Origin: an uncultured Collinsella sp.
GTDB lineage: Bacteria > Actinomycetota > Coriobacteriia > Coriobacteriales > Coriobacteriaceae
NCBI GenBank assembly: GCA_905213265.1
Contig: CAJMHR010000007.1
Location: 1 to 64,000 of the forward strand
Length of the DNA: 64,000 bases
Direction of reading: 5' to 3'
The position numbers and the translations under genes are program-made. Shown in pieces: positions 41,154 through 50,785 of the stretch. Positions within the stretch are counted from its first letter, which is position 1. Every line of letters begins with the position of its first letter. Under the pieces are notes generated by a model, which had not been told where the DNA came from, ran no database searches, and saw nothing but the letters and a program-made list of their open reading frames with translations.

Positions 41154-43904
41154 GTGAGCGATTGCAAGAGGGTTTACCGTTTTGGAACCGACGCCCAGGG
41201 CACCTGTGTCACCGAGGGCGACAAGTCCATGAACTTCGTGCTTGGCGGCAAAGGCGCTAACCTTGCCGAGATGAGCCGTATCGGCCTGCCGGTTCCCGGT
41301 GGCTTTACCATTACCTGCCAGACTTGCGTCGAGTACTCCGGTGCCGGCAACGTGTGGCCCGAGGGCGCACTCGATGAGATCGTTGCCGCCGAGGCGGACC
41401 TCGAGGCCCGCTGCGGCAAGAAGCTCGGCGACGCCTCCGATCCGCTGCTCGTGTCGGTTCGTTCGGGCGCTCCGTTCTCCATGCCCGGTATGATGGACAC
41501 GGTCCTCAACTTGGGCCTCAATGACGATTCCGTCCAGGGCCTCATCGCGCAGACGCAGAACCCGCGTTTTGCCTGGGATAGCTATCGTCGCTTTATCCAG
41601 ATGTTCTCCAACGTCGTCATGGGTGTCGATGCCGACCTGTTCGAGAACGCCCTGACCCAGGCCCGCCTGGTCGCCGGCGTTCGCGTCGATTCCGAGCTTT
41701 CGGCCGAGGACCTGCAGGAACTCGTCGAGACCTTTAAGGGCATCTTCTCCGAGAACGTCGATGCCGCCCTGTATCCCGAGCTCGAGGTCGCCGATGGCAA
41801 GCCCGTCTTCCCACACGATCCGGAGCTCCAGCTGCGCCTTGCCATCCAGGCCGTCTTTGGCAGCTGGATGAACGAGCGCGCCTGCATCTATCGCAAACAG
41901 CACGGCATCTCCGACGAGCTCGGCACCGCCGTCAACGTGCAGGCCATGGCCTTTGGCAACAAGGGCGAGACCTCTGCGACAGGCGTCGCCTTTACGCGTA
42001 ATCCGGCCGACGGCACCAAGGAGTTCTACGGTGACTTTTTGGTTAATGCCCAGGGCGAGGACGTCGTCGCCGGTATCCGCAACACCGAGCCCATCGCCGA
42101 CCTCAAGACCACCCCGGGCCTCGAGTCCGCAGGTGAGGAGCTCGAGCGCGTGTTCCTGACGCTCGAGGATCATTACCGCGATATGTGCGATATCGAGTTT
42201 ACCATCGAGCAGGGCAAGCTCTGGATGCTCCAGACCCGCGTGGGCAAGCGCACCGCCACCGCCGCCCTGCGCATCGCCATCGAAATGGTCGAGGAAGGCC
42301 TGATCACCCGCGAAGAGGCCGTGAGCCGCATCGATCCCGCGCAACTCGACCAGCTCCTTCACCCGCAGTTCGACGCCTCCAAGAAGTACGAGGCTCTCGC
42401 CAGCGGTCTTAATGCCAGCCCCGGCGCCGCCGTGGGCGAGGTCGTGTTCTCGAGCGATGACGCCGTTGCGCGTTCCGCCGAGGGCCACAAGGTCATCCTG
42501 GTTCGTTGGGAGACCAACCCCGACGACCTGAAGGGCATGGTTGCCGCCGAGGGCATCCTGACCAGCCACGGGGGCAAGACGAGCCATGCCGCCGTTATCG
42601 CCCGTGGCATGGGTACGCCCTGCGTCTGCGGCGTTGAGCGCTTCCACATCGATGCCGCCGAGAAGGTCGTGCGCATCGAGGGCAGCGACCGTGTGCTTCA
42701 CGAGGGCGACATCATCTCCATCGATGGCACTCGGGGCATCGTCGTGGACGGTCCCGTCGACCTGGTCTCCGCCGAGCTTACCGGCGACCTGGACACCATT
42801 CTGTCCTGGGCCGACGAAATTCGCCTGGACGAGACCGGTGGCCACGCCAACCATGTGCGCGTCAACGCCGACAACCCCGAGGATGCCGAGCTCGCACTCG
42901 AGTTTGGCGCCGAGGCTATTGGCCTGTGCCGCACCGAGCACATGTTCCTGGGCGACCGTAAGAACATCATCCAGAGCTTTATCCTGTCCGACGATGAGGG
43001 CGTGAAGCAGCAGGCCCTCGCCGATCTGCTCAAGGTTCAGACGGAGGACTTCCTGGCCATGTTCAAGACCATGTCCGGTCGCGATGTGGTCGTTCGTCTA
43101 CTCGATCCGCCGCTGCATGAGTTCCTAGATAATCCTCGCGAGCTCGAGGTCGCCATCACCAAGAAGGAAGCCACTGGCGCCGGCGAGGAAGAGCTTGCCG
43201 CCCTGCGTGCCCGCCTGCGTCGCATCGACGGCATGGTCGAGTCCAACCCGATGCTCGGCCTGCGCGGCGTGCGCCTGTCCGTCGTCTTTGGCGATCTGCC
43301 GCTCATGCAGGTTCGCGCCGTCGCCACGGCCGCTGCCCGCCTTATCAAGGAGGGCGTCGACCCGCGTCCCGAGATCATGGTTCCGCTCGTCTCCATCACG
43401 GAAGAGCATGTCCAGACCCGCGAGGTCGTCGAGCGCGTGATCGCCGAGGTTTCCGCCGAAGAGGGCGTTGAGCTCAGCATTCCCGTGGGCACGATGCTCG
43501 AGCTGCCGCGCGCCTGCATGGTCGCCGATGAGATCGCCCGCCATGCCGACTTCTTCTGCTTTGGTACCAACGACCTTACCCAGACGACCTTCGGTTTCTC
43601 GCGCGACGACGCCGAGGCCAAGTTCATCCCGCTGTACCTGCACAAGAAGATCTTGAAGGACAATCCCTTCGAGACCATCGACACGGCGGTGCTCGAGCTG
43701 GTGCGCATGGCCGTCGAGAAGGGCCGCGCTACCAACCCCAGCATGCACTTTGGCGTGTGCGGCGAGCACGGAGGCGATCCCAAGTCCATTAAGGGCCTGT
43801 TTAACGTGGCCGACGTGGACTACGTGTCCTGCTCGCCCTACCGTGTGCCGCTTGCGCGCTTGGCTGCCGCCCAGGCCAAGCTCGAGTCCAAGCGCTCTGC
43901 TTAG
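41154..43904 (+). CDS. ppdK: Pyruvate, phosphate dikinase
   Basis: About 916 residues. It interconverts pyruvate + ATP + phosphate and PEP + AMP + pyrophosphate. The ATP-grasp domain starts GGKGANLAEM; the swivelling domain has GGKTSHAAVIARG with catalytic His at about 478 and the regulated Thr at about 476; the C-terminal barrel has GLCRTEHMF and NDLTQTTFGFSRDD. GTG 41154 was chosen for its AAGGGGAAG site; the frame opens seven codons earlier. It follows its regulator gene. Confidence 0.97.
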   Translation: MSDCKRVYRFGTDAQGTCVTEGDKSMNFVLGGKGANLAEMSRIGLPVPGGFTITCQTCVEYSGAGNVWPEGALDEIVAAEADLEARCGKKLGDASDPLLVSVRSGAPFSMPGMMDTVLNLGLNDDSVQGLIAQTQNPRFAWDSYRRFIQMFSNVVMGVDADLFENALTQARLVAGVRVDSELSAEDLQELVETFKGIFSENVDAALYPELEVADGKPVFPHDPELQLRLAIQAVFGSWMNERACIYRKQHGISDELGTAVNVQAMAFGNKGETSATGVAFTRNPADGTKEFYGDFLVNAQGEDVVAGIRNTEPIADLKTTPGLESAGEELERVFLTLEDHYRDMCDIEFTIEQGKLWMLQTRVGKRTATAALRIAIEMVEEGLITREEAVSRIDPAQLDQLLHPQFDASKKYEALASGLNASPGAAVGEVVFSSDDAVARSAEGHKVILVRWETNPDDLKGMVAAEGILTSHGGKTSHAAVIARGMGTPCVCGVERFHIDAAEKVVRIEGSDRVLHEGDIISIDGTRGIVVDGPVDLVSAELTGDLDTILSWADEIRLDETGGHANHVRVNADNPEDAELALEFGAEAIGLCRTEHMFLGDRKNIIQSFILSDDEGVKQQALADLLKVQTEDFLAMFKTMSGRDVVVRLLDPPLHEFLDNPRELEVAITKKEATGAGEEELAALRARLRRIDGMVESNPMLGLRGVRLSVVFGDLPLMQVRAVATAAARLIKEGVDPRPEIMVPLVSITEEHVQTREVVERVIAEVSAEEGVELSIPVGTMLELPRACMVADEIARHADFFCFGTNDLTQTTFGFSRDDAEAKFIPLYLHKKILKDNPFETIDTAVLELVRMAVEKGRATNPSMHFGVCGEHGGDPKSIKGLFNVADVDYVSCSPYRVPLARLAAAQAKLESKRSA

Positions 43905-43940
43905 CGTTTTGCGTCTAGACGCCTAGCGTAGCCCCCTTCC

Positions 43941-43975
43941 TGCCGCCCGTCTCATTCGTGAGGCGGGCGGTTGTC
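43941..43975 (+). terminator. Terminator after ppdK with TTCG tetraloop
   Basis: CCGCCCGTCTCA pairs with TGAGGCGGGCGG (one wobble) around TTCG. The T-tract is short (TTGT). Confidence 0.75.
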
Positions 43976-44016
43976 ATGTGCTGGTTTTGTCTTTTTGTCT
44001 GCGTAAAAAATTGTTC

Positions 44017-44044
44017 TTGCAGCAGAAACCCGCGCGTGTATACT
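44017..44044 (+). promoter_or_regulatory. Promoter of rplS
   Basis: TTGCAG (44017-44022), 16-base spacer, TATACT (44039-44044), ~70 bases before rplS. Confidence 0.6.
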
Positions 44045-44113
44045 CAAATACGTTTGTTCAACTACGTGCCGGCCAAGGTGGTACGGCACCTCTAGAAGAG
44101 TAAGGAATTGCAC

Positions 44114-44455
44114 ATGGATTACATCCGCGCAATCGAGCGTCAGCAGATCCGCGAGGACATTCCTCAGGTTCGCGTCGCCGACAACGTCAAGGTTCACTAC
44201 CGCATTAAGGAAGGCGACCGCGAGCGCATCCAGGTCTTCCAGGGCGACGTCATCCGCATGGCCGGCGCCGGTGCCCGCGAGACCTTCACCGTCCGCAAGA
44301 TGTCCTTCGGTGTCGGTGTTGAGCGTACCTTCCCGCTTCACAGCCCCAAGATCGCCAAGCTCGAGGTCGTTCGTCATGGTCGCGTCCGTCGCGCCAAGCT
44401 TTACTACCTCCGCGACAAGGTGGGCAAGGCTGCTCGCATCCCCGAGAAGCGCTAA
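44114..44455 (+). CDS. rplS: Ribosomal protein bL19
   Basis: 113 residues, full length. Starts MDYIRAIERQQ at ATG 44114 with AAGGA upstream. GDVIRMAGAGARETFTVRK and VERTFPLHSPKI are diagnostic. It is a single-gene unit here with its own promoter and terminator and not attached to trmD. Confidence 0.97.
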   Translation: MDYIRAIERQQIREDIPQVRVADNVKVHYRIKEGDRERIQVFQGDVIRMAGAGARETFTVRKMSFGVGVERTFPLHSPKIAKLEVVRHGRVRRAKLYYLRDKVGKAARIPEKR

Positions 44456-44489
44456 GAAGATCGCAGCGTCTGTCCACTCGTTTGGACAC

Positions 44490-44520
44490 AAGGGTCACCT
44501 TCGGGTGGCCCTTCTTTTTA
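44490..44520 (+). terminator. Terminator after rplS with TTCG tetraloop
   Basis: AAGGGTCACC pairs with GGTGGCCCTT (one wobble) around TTCG, followed by CTTTTTA. Confidence 0.88.
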
Positions 44521-44548
44521 TCTGATTTGCATGCAAGGAGGGCCTGGT

Positions 44549-45337
44549 ATGGCCAACATGACGAGCTCGGTTTCGGCATCGCAGGTTGCCGGTGAGTTGG
44601 CGAGCGCCACGTTTGAGGAGATTCCCGCCCTCGTGGAGCATTATCGCGAGGACCCGCGCCAGCAGGTGATCAAGGCTTGCGAACGCGCCCTTAAACGCCA
44701 TGCCAAAGAGCTTGCCGAGCGCGAGCGCGTCAATGACATGTACGAGCTTATGCATGAGCTTGGCGGCGATGGAGTGGTCGTTGGTGTCGACGAGGTGGGT
44801 CGCGGATCGGTGGCCGGTCCTTTGACGGTATGCGCTGTCTGCCTTCCTATGGAGCCGCGCGTCTGGGGCATCAACGATTCCAAAAAGCTCACGCCGGCGC
44901 GCCGCGAGTTGCTCTCAGTGAAGATTGCCGAGGTGGCGACGGCGATCGGTTTTTGCCATATCGCGCCTAAGGATATCGATGAGATGGGCATGGCCCGTGC
45001 TATCCGTACCGCCGTTGCGGGCGCCGTGGCCGATACGGGGCTCGAGCCCGATTGCGTGCTTATGGATGGCAACCCCTTGGGCGCCGTTCCTAACGAGCGC
45101 GATGTGGTGAAGGGCGATGCCAAGATCGCCTGCATCGCCGCGGCGTCCATCATGGCCAAGGTCACGCGTGACGAGATGATGGTCGAGTACGACGCCGAGT
45201 ATCCCGAGTACCATCTGGCCGAGTCGAAGGGCTATGCGAGCCCCGAGCACATCGAGGCCATTCGCAAACATGGACTTTGTCCGCTGCACCGCGTGAGCTT
45301 TTGCGGAAACTTTCTGCAGACTGAGCGCCTTTTCTAG
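44549..45337 (+). CDS. rnhB: Ribonuclease HII
   Basis: 262 residues. It removes ribonucleotides from DNA and RNA-DNA hybrids. The catalytic motif VVGVDEVGRGSVAGPL is at about residue 78, then INDSKKLTPARR, VLMDGNPL and a GDAKIACIAAASIMAKVTRD segment, quoted in part as SIMAKVTRD. The ~70-residue N-terminal helical part is typical of Gram-positive RNase HII. ATG 44549 has AAGGAGG seven bases before it. Confidence 0.96.
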   Translation: MANMTSSVSASQVAGELASATFEEIPALVEHYREDPRQQVIKACERALKRHAKELAERERVNDMYELMHELGGDGVVVGVDEVGRGSVAGPLTVCAVCLPMEPRVWGINDSKKLTPARRELLSVKIAEVATAIGFCHIAPKDIDEMGMARAIRTAVAGAVADTGLEPDCVLMDGNPLGAVPNERDVVKGDAKIACIAAASIMAKVTRDEMMVEYDAEYPEYHLAESKGYASPEHIEAIRKHGLCPLHRVSFCGNFLQTERLF

Positions 45338-45386
45338 GCCAATTGTGGAGACATGGACCTCTGGGGTTTTATAAACCTGCTGGTAG

Positions 45387-45428
45387 CGGGCCGTATGCAA
45401 CACCATTGTTGCGTACGGCCCGTTTTTT
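45387..45428 (+). terminator. Intrinsic terminator after rnhB
   Basis: A 16-bp stem CGGGCCGTATGCAACA with its complement (one wobble) around CCAT, followed by TTTTTT. Confidence 0.92.
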
Positions 45429-45526
45429 GACGGCATTTGGTCAGCTTTTGGTTTGCTTCCGGTACTTACCCGCATGAAAGGTGCCCTCATCATCGGGGCA
45501 ATGCAGTGTGCGGGAAAGGAGACCCC

Positions 45527-46012
45527 ATGAGTGCCGCAAGCAAAAAGAGCAAGACGCAGCAGCTCAAGGAGCGTTGGGAAAACGGCGAGCTCGACTCCGG
45601 GGCGATGACGCCCGAGTTTATCAAGGGACTCAGTCCCCGCGAGCTAGGCATGCTGGGCGAGCTGATCACCATCGACTACTTTAACGAGCGCGGCTACACC
45701 TTGCTGGAGCAGGGCTATCGTTGCACCGAGGGCGAGGCCGATCTGGTGCTGCTCGATGAGCTCGACGATGTCGTGGTGATGGCCGAGGTCAAGACCAGAC
45801 GCGTTTCGCTGGATTGCACCACGCGGGTCTTTCCCGAGGAGGCCGTGGACGCCCAAAAGCAACGCCGCTACCGCCGCATCGCAAGTTGCTATCTCATGGA
45901 GCATTATCCGCTCAAGGCGATTCGCTTCGATGCTGTGGGTGTCACCATCCGCGGCGGGCATATCGCCGAGATCGAGCATCAGTACAACGCGTTCGATTGG
46001 CAGGTGTCGTGA
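45527..46012 (+). CDS. yraN: YraN/UPF0102 nuclease-like protein
   Basis: 161 residues with an endonuclease-like fold: LGELITIDYFNERGYTLL, then EGEADLVLLD and VMAEVKTRR, which is the usual E-x(n)-D-x(n)-ExK set. ATG 45527 is preceded by AAAGGAG. About 40 extra charged N-terminal residues are present. Its stop overlaps the comM start. Likely linked to DNA processing, but no function is proven for the family. Confidence 0.9.
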   Translation: MSAASKKSKTQQLKERWENGELDSGAMTPEFIKGLSPRELGMLGELITIDYFNERGYTLLEQGYRCTEGEADLVLLDELDDVVVMAEVKTRRVSLDCTTRVFPEEAVDAQKQRRYRRIASCYLMEHYPLKAIRFDAVGVTIRGGHIAEIEHQYNAFDWQVS

Positions 46013-47535
46013 TGGCGTTCGAGACGTTTGCCGTTCACGCGGCCTGCATCCGCGGCGTCGAGGCGATTCACGTCACGGTCGAGGTCTCGCTTGCCGGTGG
46101 CGTTCCGGGCATCCAGATGCTCGGCATTCCGAGTATGGAGGTGATGGAGTCACGCGGTCGTATTCGCTGCGCGATGCGCTCCGCCGGGTTCGAGATCCCG
46201 CGCTCGGGCATTACCGTTAACCTGGCACCCGGCGATATCCGCAAGACCGGTAGCGGCTTTGACCTGCCCATCGCCATCGCGGTTCTAGCGGCCGATGAGC
46301 AGATTCCCCGTGACAACCTCGATCGCTGCCTTATCGCAGGTGAGCTTGGTCTGGACGGTACGGTGCTTCCCGTCAAGGGCGAGGTGGCGTTTCAGCTATT
46401 GGCTCGCGACATGGGGCTGTCTTTTATCGCCGGCAGGTCCGACCAGCATGTGCCACTCGCGGGCGTAGATTGCGGCTTTATCGACCATCTGTCTCAGCTT
46501 GCTCATGGCATGGGCGATGCCGCACGGCACTACTTGGATTCCGAGGGTGTCGAGGCGACCTTTGAGCCCGAGCTCGACTATGCAGACGTGCTGGGGCAGG
46601 AAGTCGCTAAACGCGGCATGGCGCTTGCGGCGGCAGGAGAACTCGGCTTGCTCATGATCGGGTCTCCGGGATCGGGCAAGACGATGCTCGCACGCCGTAT
46701 GACCGGCATCCTGCCCGAGCTTTCCGTTGAGGATCAGCAGGAGGCACTGTGCATCCATTCGGTTTTGGGTGAGAACATTGATGGCTTGTTGGCGGGGCAC
46801 CGCCCCTTCCGCAGTCCCCACCACAGTATTTCGACCGCAGGCCTTATCGGCGGCGGGCGCCCGGTGCACCCGGGTGAGATCAGCCTTGCTCATGGCGGCG
46901 TGCTCTTTTTGGACGAGCTTGCCGAGTTTCCCACTGGCGTGCTGCAGACGCTGCGTCAGCCCATCGAGCGCGGCTACGTGAGGATCGTACGCGTCGACGG
47001 GGCTTTTACCTTCCCGTCGCGCTTTCAGCTGCTGGCTGCGAGCAATCCCTGCCCCTGCGGCTTTTTGGGCGATCGCGAGGTGCCGTGTCGCTGCTCGGCG
47101 GCGATGGTCGAGCGCTATCGGTCTAAACTGCGCGGTCCTTTGGCCGACCGTATCGACATGATGATCGATGTGACCCGTCCCGACCCTCAAGTGATTATCG
47201 AGGGTGCGGAGGGCATGTCGTCGGCCGAGTTACGTGACTACGTTGTGCGCGGTCGCGCCTTTCGCGCTTGGCGCGAATCCCGCATGGACGATGCGGATGC
47301 CGAGGCCGAGGATGACGAGACTCGGTCCATTGACGGCGTCGTTTCGACCTTTGAGCTCGATGATGCGGCGGAGAAGTGTGTGCTCGGCCTGTCGAAGCGC
47401 ACGCATCTCACAGGGCGTGGCATCGTGCGCCTTGTTCGCATTGCGCGCACGATCGCAGATGTCGCCGAGAGCGAGCAGGTGACGCAGGACCACGTGCTCG
47501 AGGCGGCGATGTACCAGGGAAGGAGGGACCAATGA
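46012..47535 (+). CDS. comM: ComM/YifB-type AAA+ ATPase (Mg-chelatase-like)
   Basis: 507 residues. ComM is a helicase that helps branch migration in natural transformation. N-terminal Lon-like region (TVEVSLAGGVPGIQ), Walker A GSPGSGKT with Lys at about 223, Walker B-like GVLFLDELAEFP, and the Cys patch NPCPCGFLGD. The stretch of ORF before 46012 lies in yraN in another frame and was excluded. ATG overlaps the yraN stop; dprA follows with overlap. Confidence 0.95.
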   Translation: MAFETFAVHAACIRGVEAIHVTVEVSLAGGVPGIQMLGIPSMEVMESRGRIRCAMRSAGFEIPRSGITVNLAPGDIRKTGSGFDLPIAIAVLAADEQIPRDNLDRCLIAGELGLDGTVLPVKGEVAFQLLARDMGLSFIAGRSDQHVPLAGVDCGFIDHLSQLAHGMGDAARHYLDSEGVEATFEPELDYADVLGQEVAKRGMALAAAGELGLLMIGSPGSGKTMLARRMTGILPELSVEDQQEALCIHSVLGENIDGLLAGHRPFRSPHHSISTAGLIGGGRPVHPGEISLAHGGVLFLDELAEFPTGVLQTLRQPIERGYVRIVRVDGAFTFPSRFQLLAASNPCPCGFLGDREVPCRCSAAMVERYRSKLRGPLADRIDMMIDVTRPDPQVIIEGAEGMSSAELRDYVVRGRAFRAWRESRMDDADAEAEDDETRSIDGVVSTFELDDAAEKCVLGLSKRTHLTGRGIVRLVRIARTIADVAESEQVTQDHVLEAAMYQGRRDQ

Positions 47536-48467
47536 TGGCTGAGGGGACCTTCGAGCTGCATCCAGGTGACGCGTTGTATCCCGAGACCGTTTTGGAGCTT
47601 TCTGATGTACCTCAGACGCTCTATGTGCGCGGCAACCCCGAGGCGCTTTCGACGCCCGCGCTCTCCATCATCGGTGCGCGAAAGGCCTCGCCGTATGGTC
47701 TTGCCGTGGCAGAGCTTGCGGCGAAGGTGGCGGTTGAGGCGGGAGTGACGGTAGTTTCGGGCGGTGCAGTCGGTTGTGACCAGGCCTCGGGTTGGGCTGC
47801 GGTCAACGCCGGCGGCAAACACGTCGTGGTGCTGGGGACGGGCGCCGACGTGGTCTACCCGCGTTCGAGCGCGGGGCTTATTACGCGCACGCTCGATACG
47901 GGCGGCGCGGTCGTGTCGATCTCTCCGTGGGGCATGGGTCCGCGCAAGTTTGCCTTTCCGCGTCGCAATCGCGTGATCGCGGCCCTGTCGCAAGCCCTCT
48001 TTGTATCCGAGGCGGGTATGCCTTCCGGGACGTTTTCTACAGCCGAGGCTGCTATGGATTTGGGGCGCGAACTTCTTGCCGTGCCGGGGTCGATCCTATC
48101 GCCCGAGTCGCGTGGCACGAATTACCTCATTGCGAACGGTGCCTGCTGCATTGTCGACGAGGAGTCCATCGAGATGGCTATCTCTCGCATATACGGCACC
48201 CTGCGCTACTCGCGCCCCGATGCTCCTGGCATTGCCGACCTGAATCCAACACAGCAGACCGTGATGCATGCGCTCATCGCCTCTCCGCTCAAGGTCGACG
48301 ACATCGCGGCGCTCGTCTCACTCGATGCTGTCGGCGTACTCAAACTCTTGGGTTCGCTTGAACTCGAGGGCCTTATCGAGCGCATGATGGATGGAAGGTA
48401 TGCGCCCTCCAAGTTTGCCCTTCACGCCCAGACGCCCTTCGGTCACAATGGAAAACGTGTCAATTAG
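47532..48467 (+). CDS. dprA: DNA processing protein DprA
   Basis: About 311 residues. DprA loads RecA on incoming single-stranded DNA. The Rossmann fold shows SIIGARKASPYG, VSGGAVGCDQASGWAA, VVVLGTGADVVYP and FPRRNRVIAALS. The C-terminal ~65 residues form a winged-helix (LIASPLKVDDIAALVSL). ATG 47532 and 47535 both fit an AAGGAGG site. It overlaps comM, so both are co-transcribed. Confidence 0.95.
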   Translation: MMAEGTFELHPGDALYPETVLELSDVPQTLYVRGNPEALSTPALSIIGARKASPYGLAVAELAAKVAVEAGVTVVSGGAVGCDQASGWAAVNAGGKHVVVLGTGADVVYPRSSAGLITRTLDTGGAVVSISPWGMGPRKFAFPRRNRVIAALSQALFVSEAGMPSGTFSTAEAAMDLGRELLAVPGSILSPESRGTNYLIANGACCIVDEESIEMAISRIYGTLRYSRPDAPGIADLNPTQQTVMHALIASPLKVDDIAALVSLDAVGVLKLLGSLELEGLIERMMDGRYAPSKFALHAQTPFGHNGKRVN

Positions 48468-48481
48468 AAAGGTGTTTGCAG

Positions 48482-49819
48482 ATGCAGTTCGATCAGGTGA
48501 CGGTTATCGGTGGCGGTCTGGCGGGTTCGGAATGCGCGATCCAGCTGGCAGACCGCGGGTTTGCCGTAAAGCTGTGCGAGATGCGCCCCCAGGTGAGCTC
48601 CCCGGCTCACCATACCGATCACCTGGCAGAGCTCGTCTGCTCCAATTCGTTTAAGTCGACCCGTCCGGATTCCGCGGCTGGTTTGCTGAAGGCCGAGCTT
48701 GAGCGCATGGGTTCAGTCCTGCTCGACTGCGCCCATCGCGCTGCTGTTCCCGCTGGTGGCGCCCTGGCGGTCGACCGTGTTACATTCTCCGAGCTCGTCG
48801 AGGCTGAGGTTGCCGCCCGCCCCAATATCGAGGTCGTTCACGGCGAGGTCACCCAGATCCCCGAGGGCCACGTGGTCATTGCCGCGGGCCCGCTGTGTTC
48901 ACCGGCGCTGAGCGAAGAGGTCATGAAGCTCGTCGGTGGCGACGCCCTTGCGTTCTTCGATGCCGCGGCGCCGATCGTCGATGCCTCCACGCTCGATATG
49001 GACGTGCTGTTTTCGCAGTCGCGCTACGAGGAGCAGGGGAGCGGCGACTATCTCAACGCTCCGCTCAACAAGGAGGAGTACGAGGCCTTTATCGAGGCGC
49101 TCACCACGGCCGACCGCGTGGTGCTCAAGGACTTTGAGGGCGGCGATCTGTTCCAGGCCTGCCAGCCTGCCGAGGAGGTTGCGCGCACCGGCAAGGACGC
49201 CATTCGCTTTGGCGCCATGAAGCCCGTCGGCCTCACCGACCCGCGTACCGGACGTCGCCCTTGGGCGGCGATTCAGCTGCGTGCCGAGAACAAGGAGAAG
49301 ACCGCCTATAACCTGGTGGGCTTCCAGACCAACCTGACCTTTGGCGAGCAGAAGCGCGTCTTCCATATGGTGCCGGGCCTGGAGAACGCTGAGTTCTTCC
49401 GCTACGGTGTCATGCACCGCAATACCTTTGTCGACGCCCCGCACGTGCTCGATGGCACCTTTGCCGTGCCCGGTACCGGCGTGCGCCTGGCCGGTCAGAT
49501 CACCGGCACCGAGGGGTACATGGAAGCCGTGGCGACCGGTCTGCTCGCGGCGCTCAACACCTATGCAGAGGCTATCGGCGCCGATTCCGTCGAGTTGCCC
49601 CGCGTGGGCGCCCTGGGTGCGCTCGTGGGCTATGCGACCGATCCTGCCACCGTGGGCTATCAGCCCATGCATGTCAACTTTGGCCTGGTGCCGCCGCTCG
49701 AGGACGGTAAGCGCCGCAGCAAGCGCGACCGCTATCAGGCCTATGCGGACCGTGCGCTCGAGGCCCTCGATGCCTACTTGGCCACGCGTTCCGACTTGTT
49801 TGGAGGCGACCGGTCATAG
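48482..49819 (+). CDS. trmFO: tRNA (uracil-54-C5)-methyltransferase, folate-dependent (TrmFO)
   Basis: 445 residues. It makes m5U54 in tRNA with methylene-THF and FAD. The FAD site is VIGGGLAGSECA at the N terminus, followed by LCEMRP, ELVCSNSFKS and, further on, MKPVGLTDPRTG. ATG 48482 is chosen over TTG 48476 for AAAGGTG spacing. The Xer gene overlaps its last codons. Confidence 0.96.
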   Translation: MQFDQVTVIGGGLAGSECAIQLADRGFAVKLCEMRPQVSSPAHHTDHLAELVCSNSFKSTRPDSAAGLLKAELERMGSVLLDCAHRAAVPAGGALAVDRVTFSELVEAEVAARPNIEVVHGEVTQIPEGHVVIAAGPLCSPALSEEVMKLVGGDALAFFDAAAPIVDASTLDMDVLFSQSRYEEQGSGDYLNAPLNKEEYEAFIEALTTADRVVLKDFEGGDLFQACQPAEEVARTGKDAIRFGAMKPVGLTDPRTGRRPWAAIQLRAENKEKTAYNLVGFQTNLTFGEQKRVFHMVPGLENAEFFRYGVMHRNTFVDAPHVLDGTFAVPGTGVRLAGQITGTEGYMEAVATGLLAALNTYAEAIGADSVELPRVGALGALVGYATDPATVGYQPMHVNFGLVPPLEDGKRRSKRDRYQAYADRALEALDAYLATRSDLFGGDRS

Positions 49820-50736
49820 CCTTTGACCTGTACGACACCGTCGACTCTTTTATCGCCTATATCGCACGCGTTGAGGGGCTTTCTCCCAACACGGTGACGG
49901 CCTATGGCTCGAGACTGGAGCGCTTTGCTGCCTGGTGCGAGCGCGAGGATATTGATGCTTTCGCTGCCGACGTGCGCACCATTCGTCGCTATCTTGCTGA
50001 GCTTTCGCGTGAGCAGGTGGCTCCCCGAACGCTTGCGGCGCACCTGTCGGCTATCCGATCTCTCTATCGCTGGATGGCTGCCGAGGGGATTGTCGAGGGC
50101 GATGCGGTCTCGGCGATCGCTTCGCCCAAGCTGCCGCGTGACCTGCCGGGCGTCCTTACGACCCAGCAGGTCGAGGCGCTGCTCAAGACGCCTGATACCT
50201 CAACACCCGCGGGACTGCGCGATGCGGCGATGCTCGAGTTGCTCTATGCCTCGGGTGCCCGCATCTCAGAGCTTGCGGCGCTCAATGTGGAATCCATCTC
50301 ATGGTCCGAGCGCACGCTGCGCCTGTGGGGCAAGGGGAGCAAGGAGCGTATCGTCCCTCTGTATCGTCGTGCGCTCGATGTGACGCGTCTCTATATTGAA
50401 GAGGGGAGGCCGGAGTTGCTCGCTCGGGCAAAGCGCCGCGACCTCGCTACCGGGCCGCATCCGCTGCTTATATCGGCGCGCGGCAATCGCATGAGCGCCG
50501 CGATGCTTCGGCGGCGGTTCCATACGCTGGCGACGCTCGCCGGCATTCCGGCTGACATCGCCCCGCATGCGATGCGCCATACCTTTGCGACCGACTTGCT
50601 CGAGGGCGGTGCGGACCTGCGCTCGGTTCAAGAGCTGCTAGGTCATGCGAGCCTGTCCACGACGCAGATCTACACGCATCTCACACCCGATCGGCTTAAA
50701 CGTGCCGTGGCTCAAGCCCATCCCCGCGGCGAATAG
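49816..50736 (+). CDS. xerC: Tyrosine recombinase XerC/CodV-like, non-canonical (ATA) start proposed
   Basis: Tyrosine recombinase that resolves chromosome dimers. The N-terminal core-binding homology (FDLYDTVDSFIAYIARVEGL) lies before the first canonical start (GTG 49894), and the frame has no ATG, GTG or TTG between 49801 and 49894. ATA 49816 has GGAGG nine bases upstream and would give 306 residues, the normal size. Catalytic residues are then Arg ~149 (GARISEL), Lys in GKGSKERIVP, His ~251 and Arg ~254 (HAMRH), LGHAS, and Tyr ~286 (IYTHL). The order trmFO-xer-rpsB matches other Gram-positives. A sequence error at ATG>ATA is possible. Confidence 0.85.
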   Translation: MAFDLYDTVDSFIAYIARVEGLSPNTVTAYGSRLERFAAWCEREDIDAFAADVRTIRRYLAELSREQVAPRTLAAHLSAIRSLYRWMAAEGIVEGDAVSAIASPKLPRDLPGVLTTQQVEALLKTPDTSTPAGLRDAAMLELLYASGARISELAALNVESISWSERTLRLWGKGSKERIVPLYRRALDVTRLYIEEGRPELLARAKRRDLATGPHPLLISARGNRMSAAMLRRRFHTLATLAGIPADIAPHAMRHTFATDLLEGGADLRSVQELLGHASLSTTQIYTHLTPDRLKRAVAQAHPRGE

Positions 50737-50785
50737 TGGCTGGGACGTCCCGCGCCGCACTCAGGTGTGTGGTTTTGATTGCGGG

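Noticed and set aside
41130..42941. 603-codon minus-strand frame over ppdK
   Set aside because: A shadow frame caused by codon bias; ppdK motifs on the plus strand are unambiguous.
45814..46011. 66-residue N-terminal extension of ComM
   Set aside because: It lies inside yraN in another frame and has no ComM homology; ATG 46012 overlaps the yraN stop as expected for coupling.
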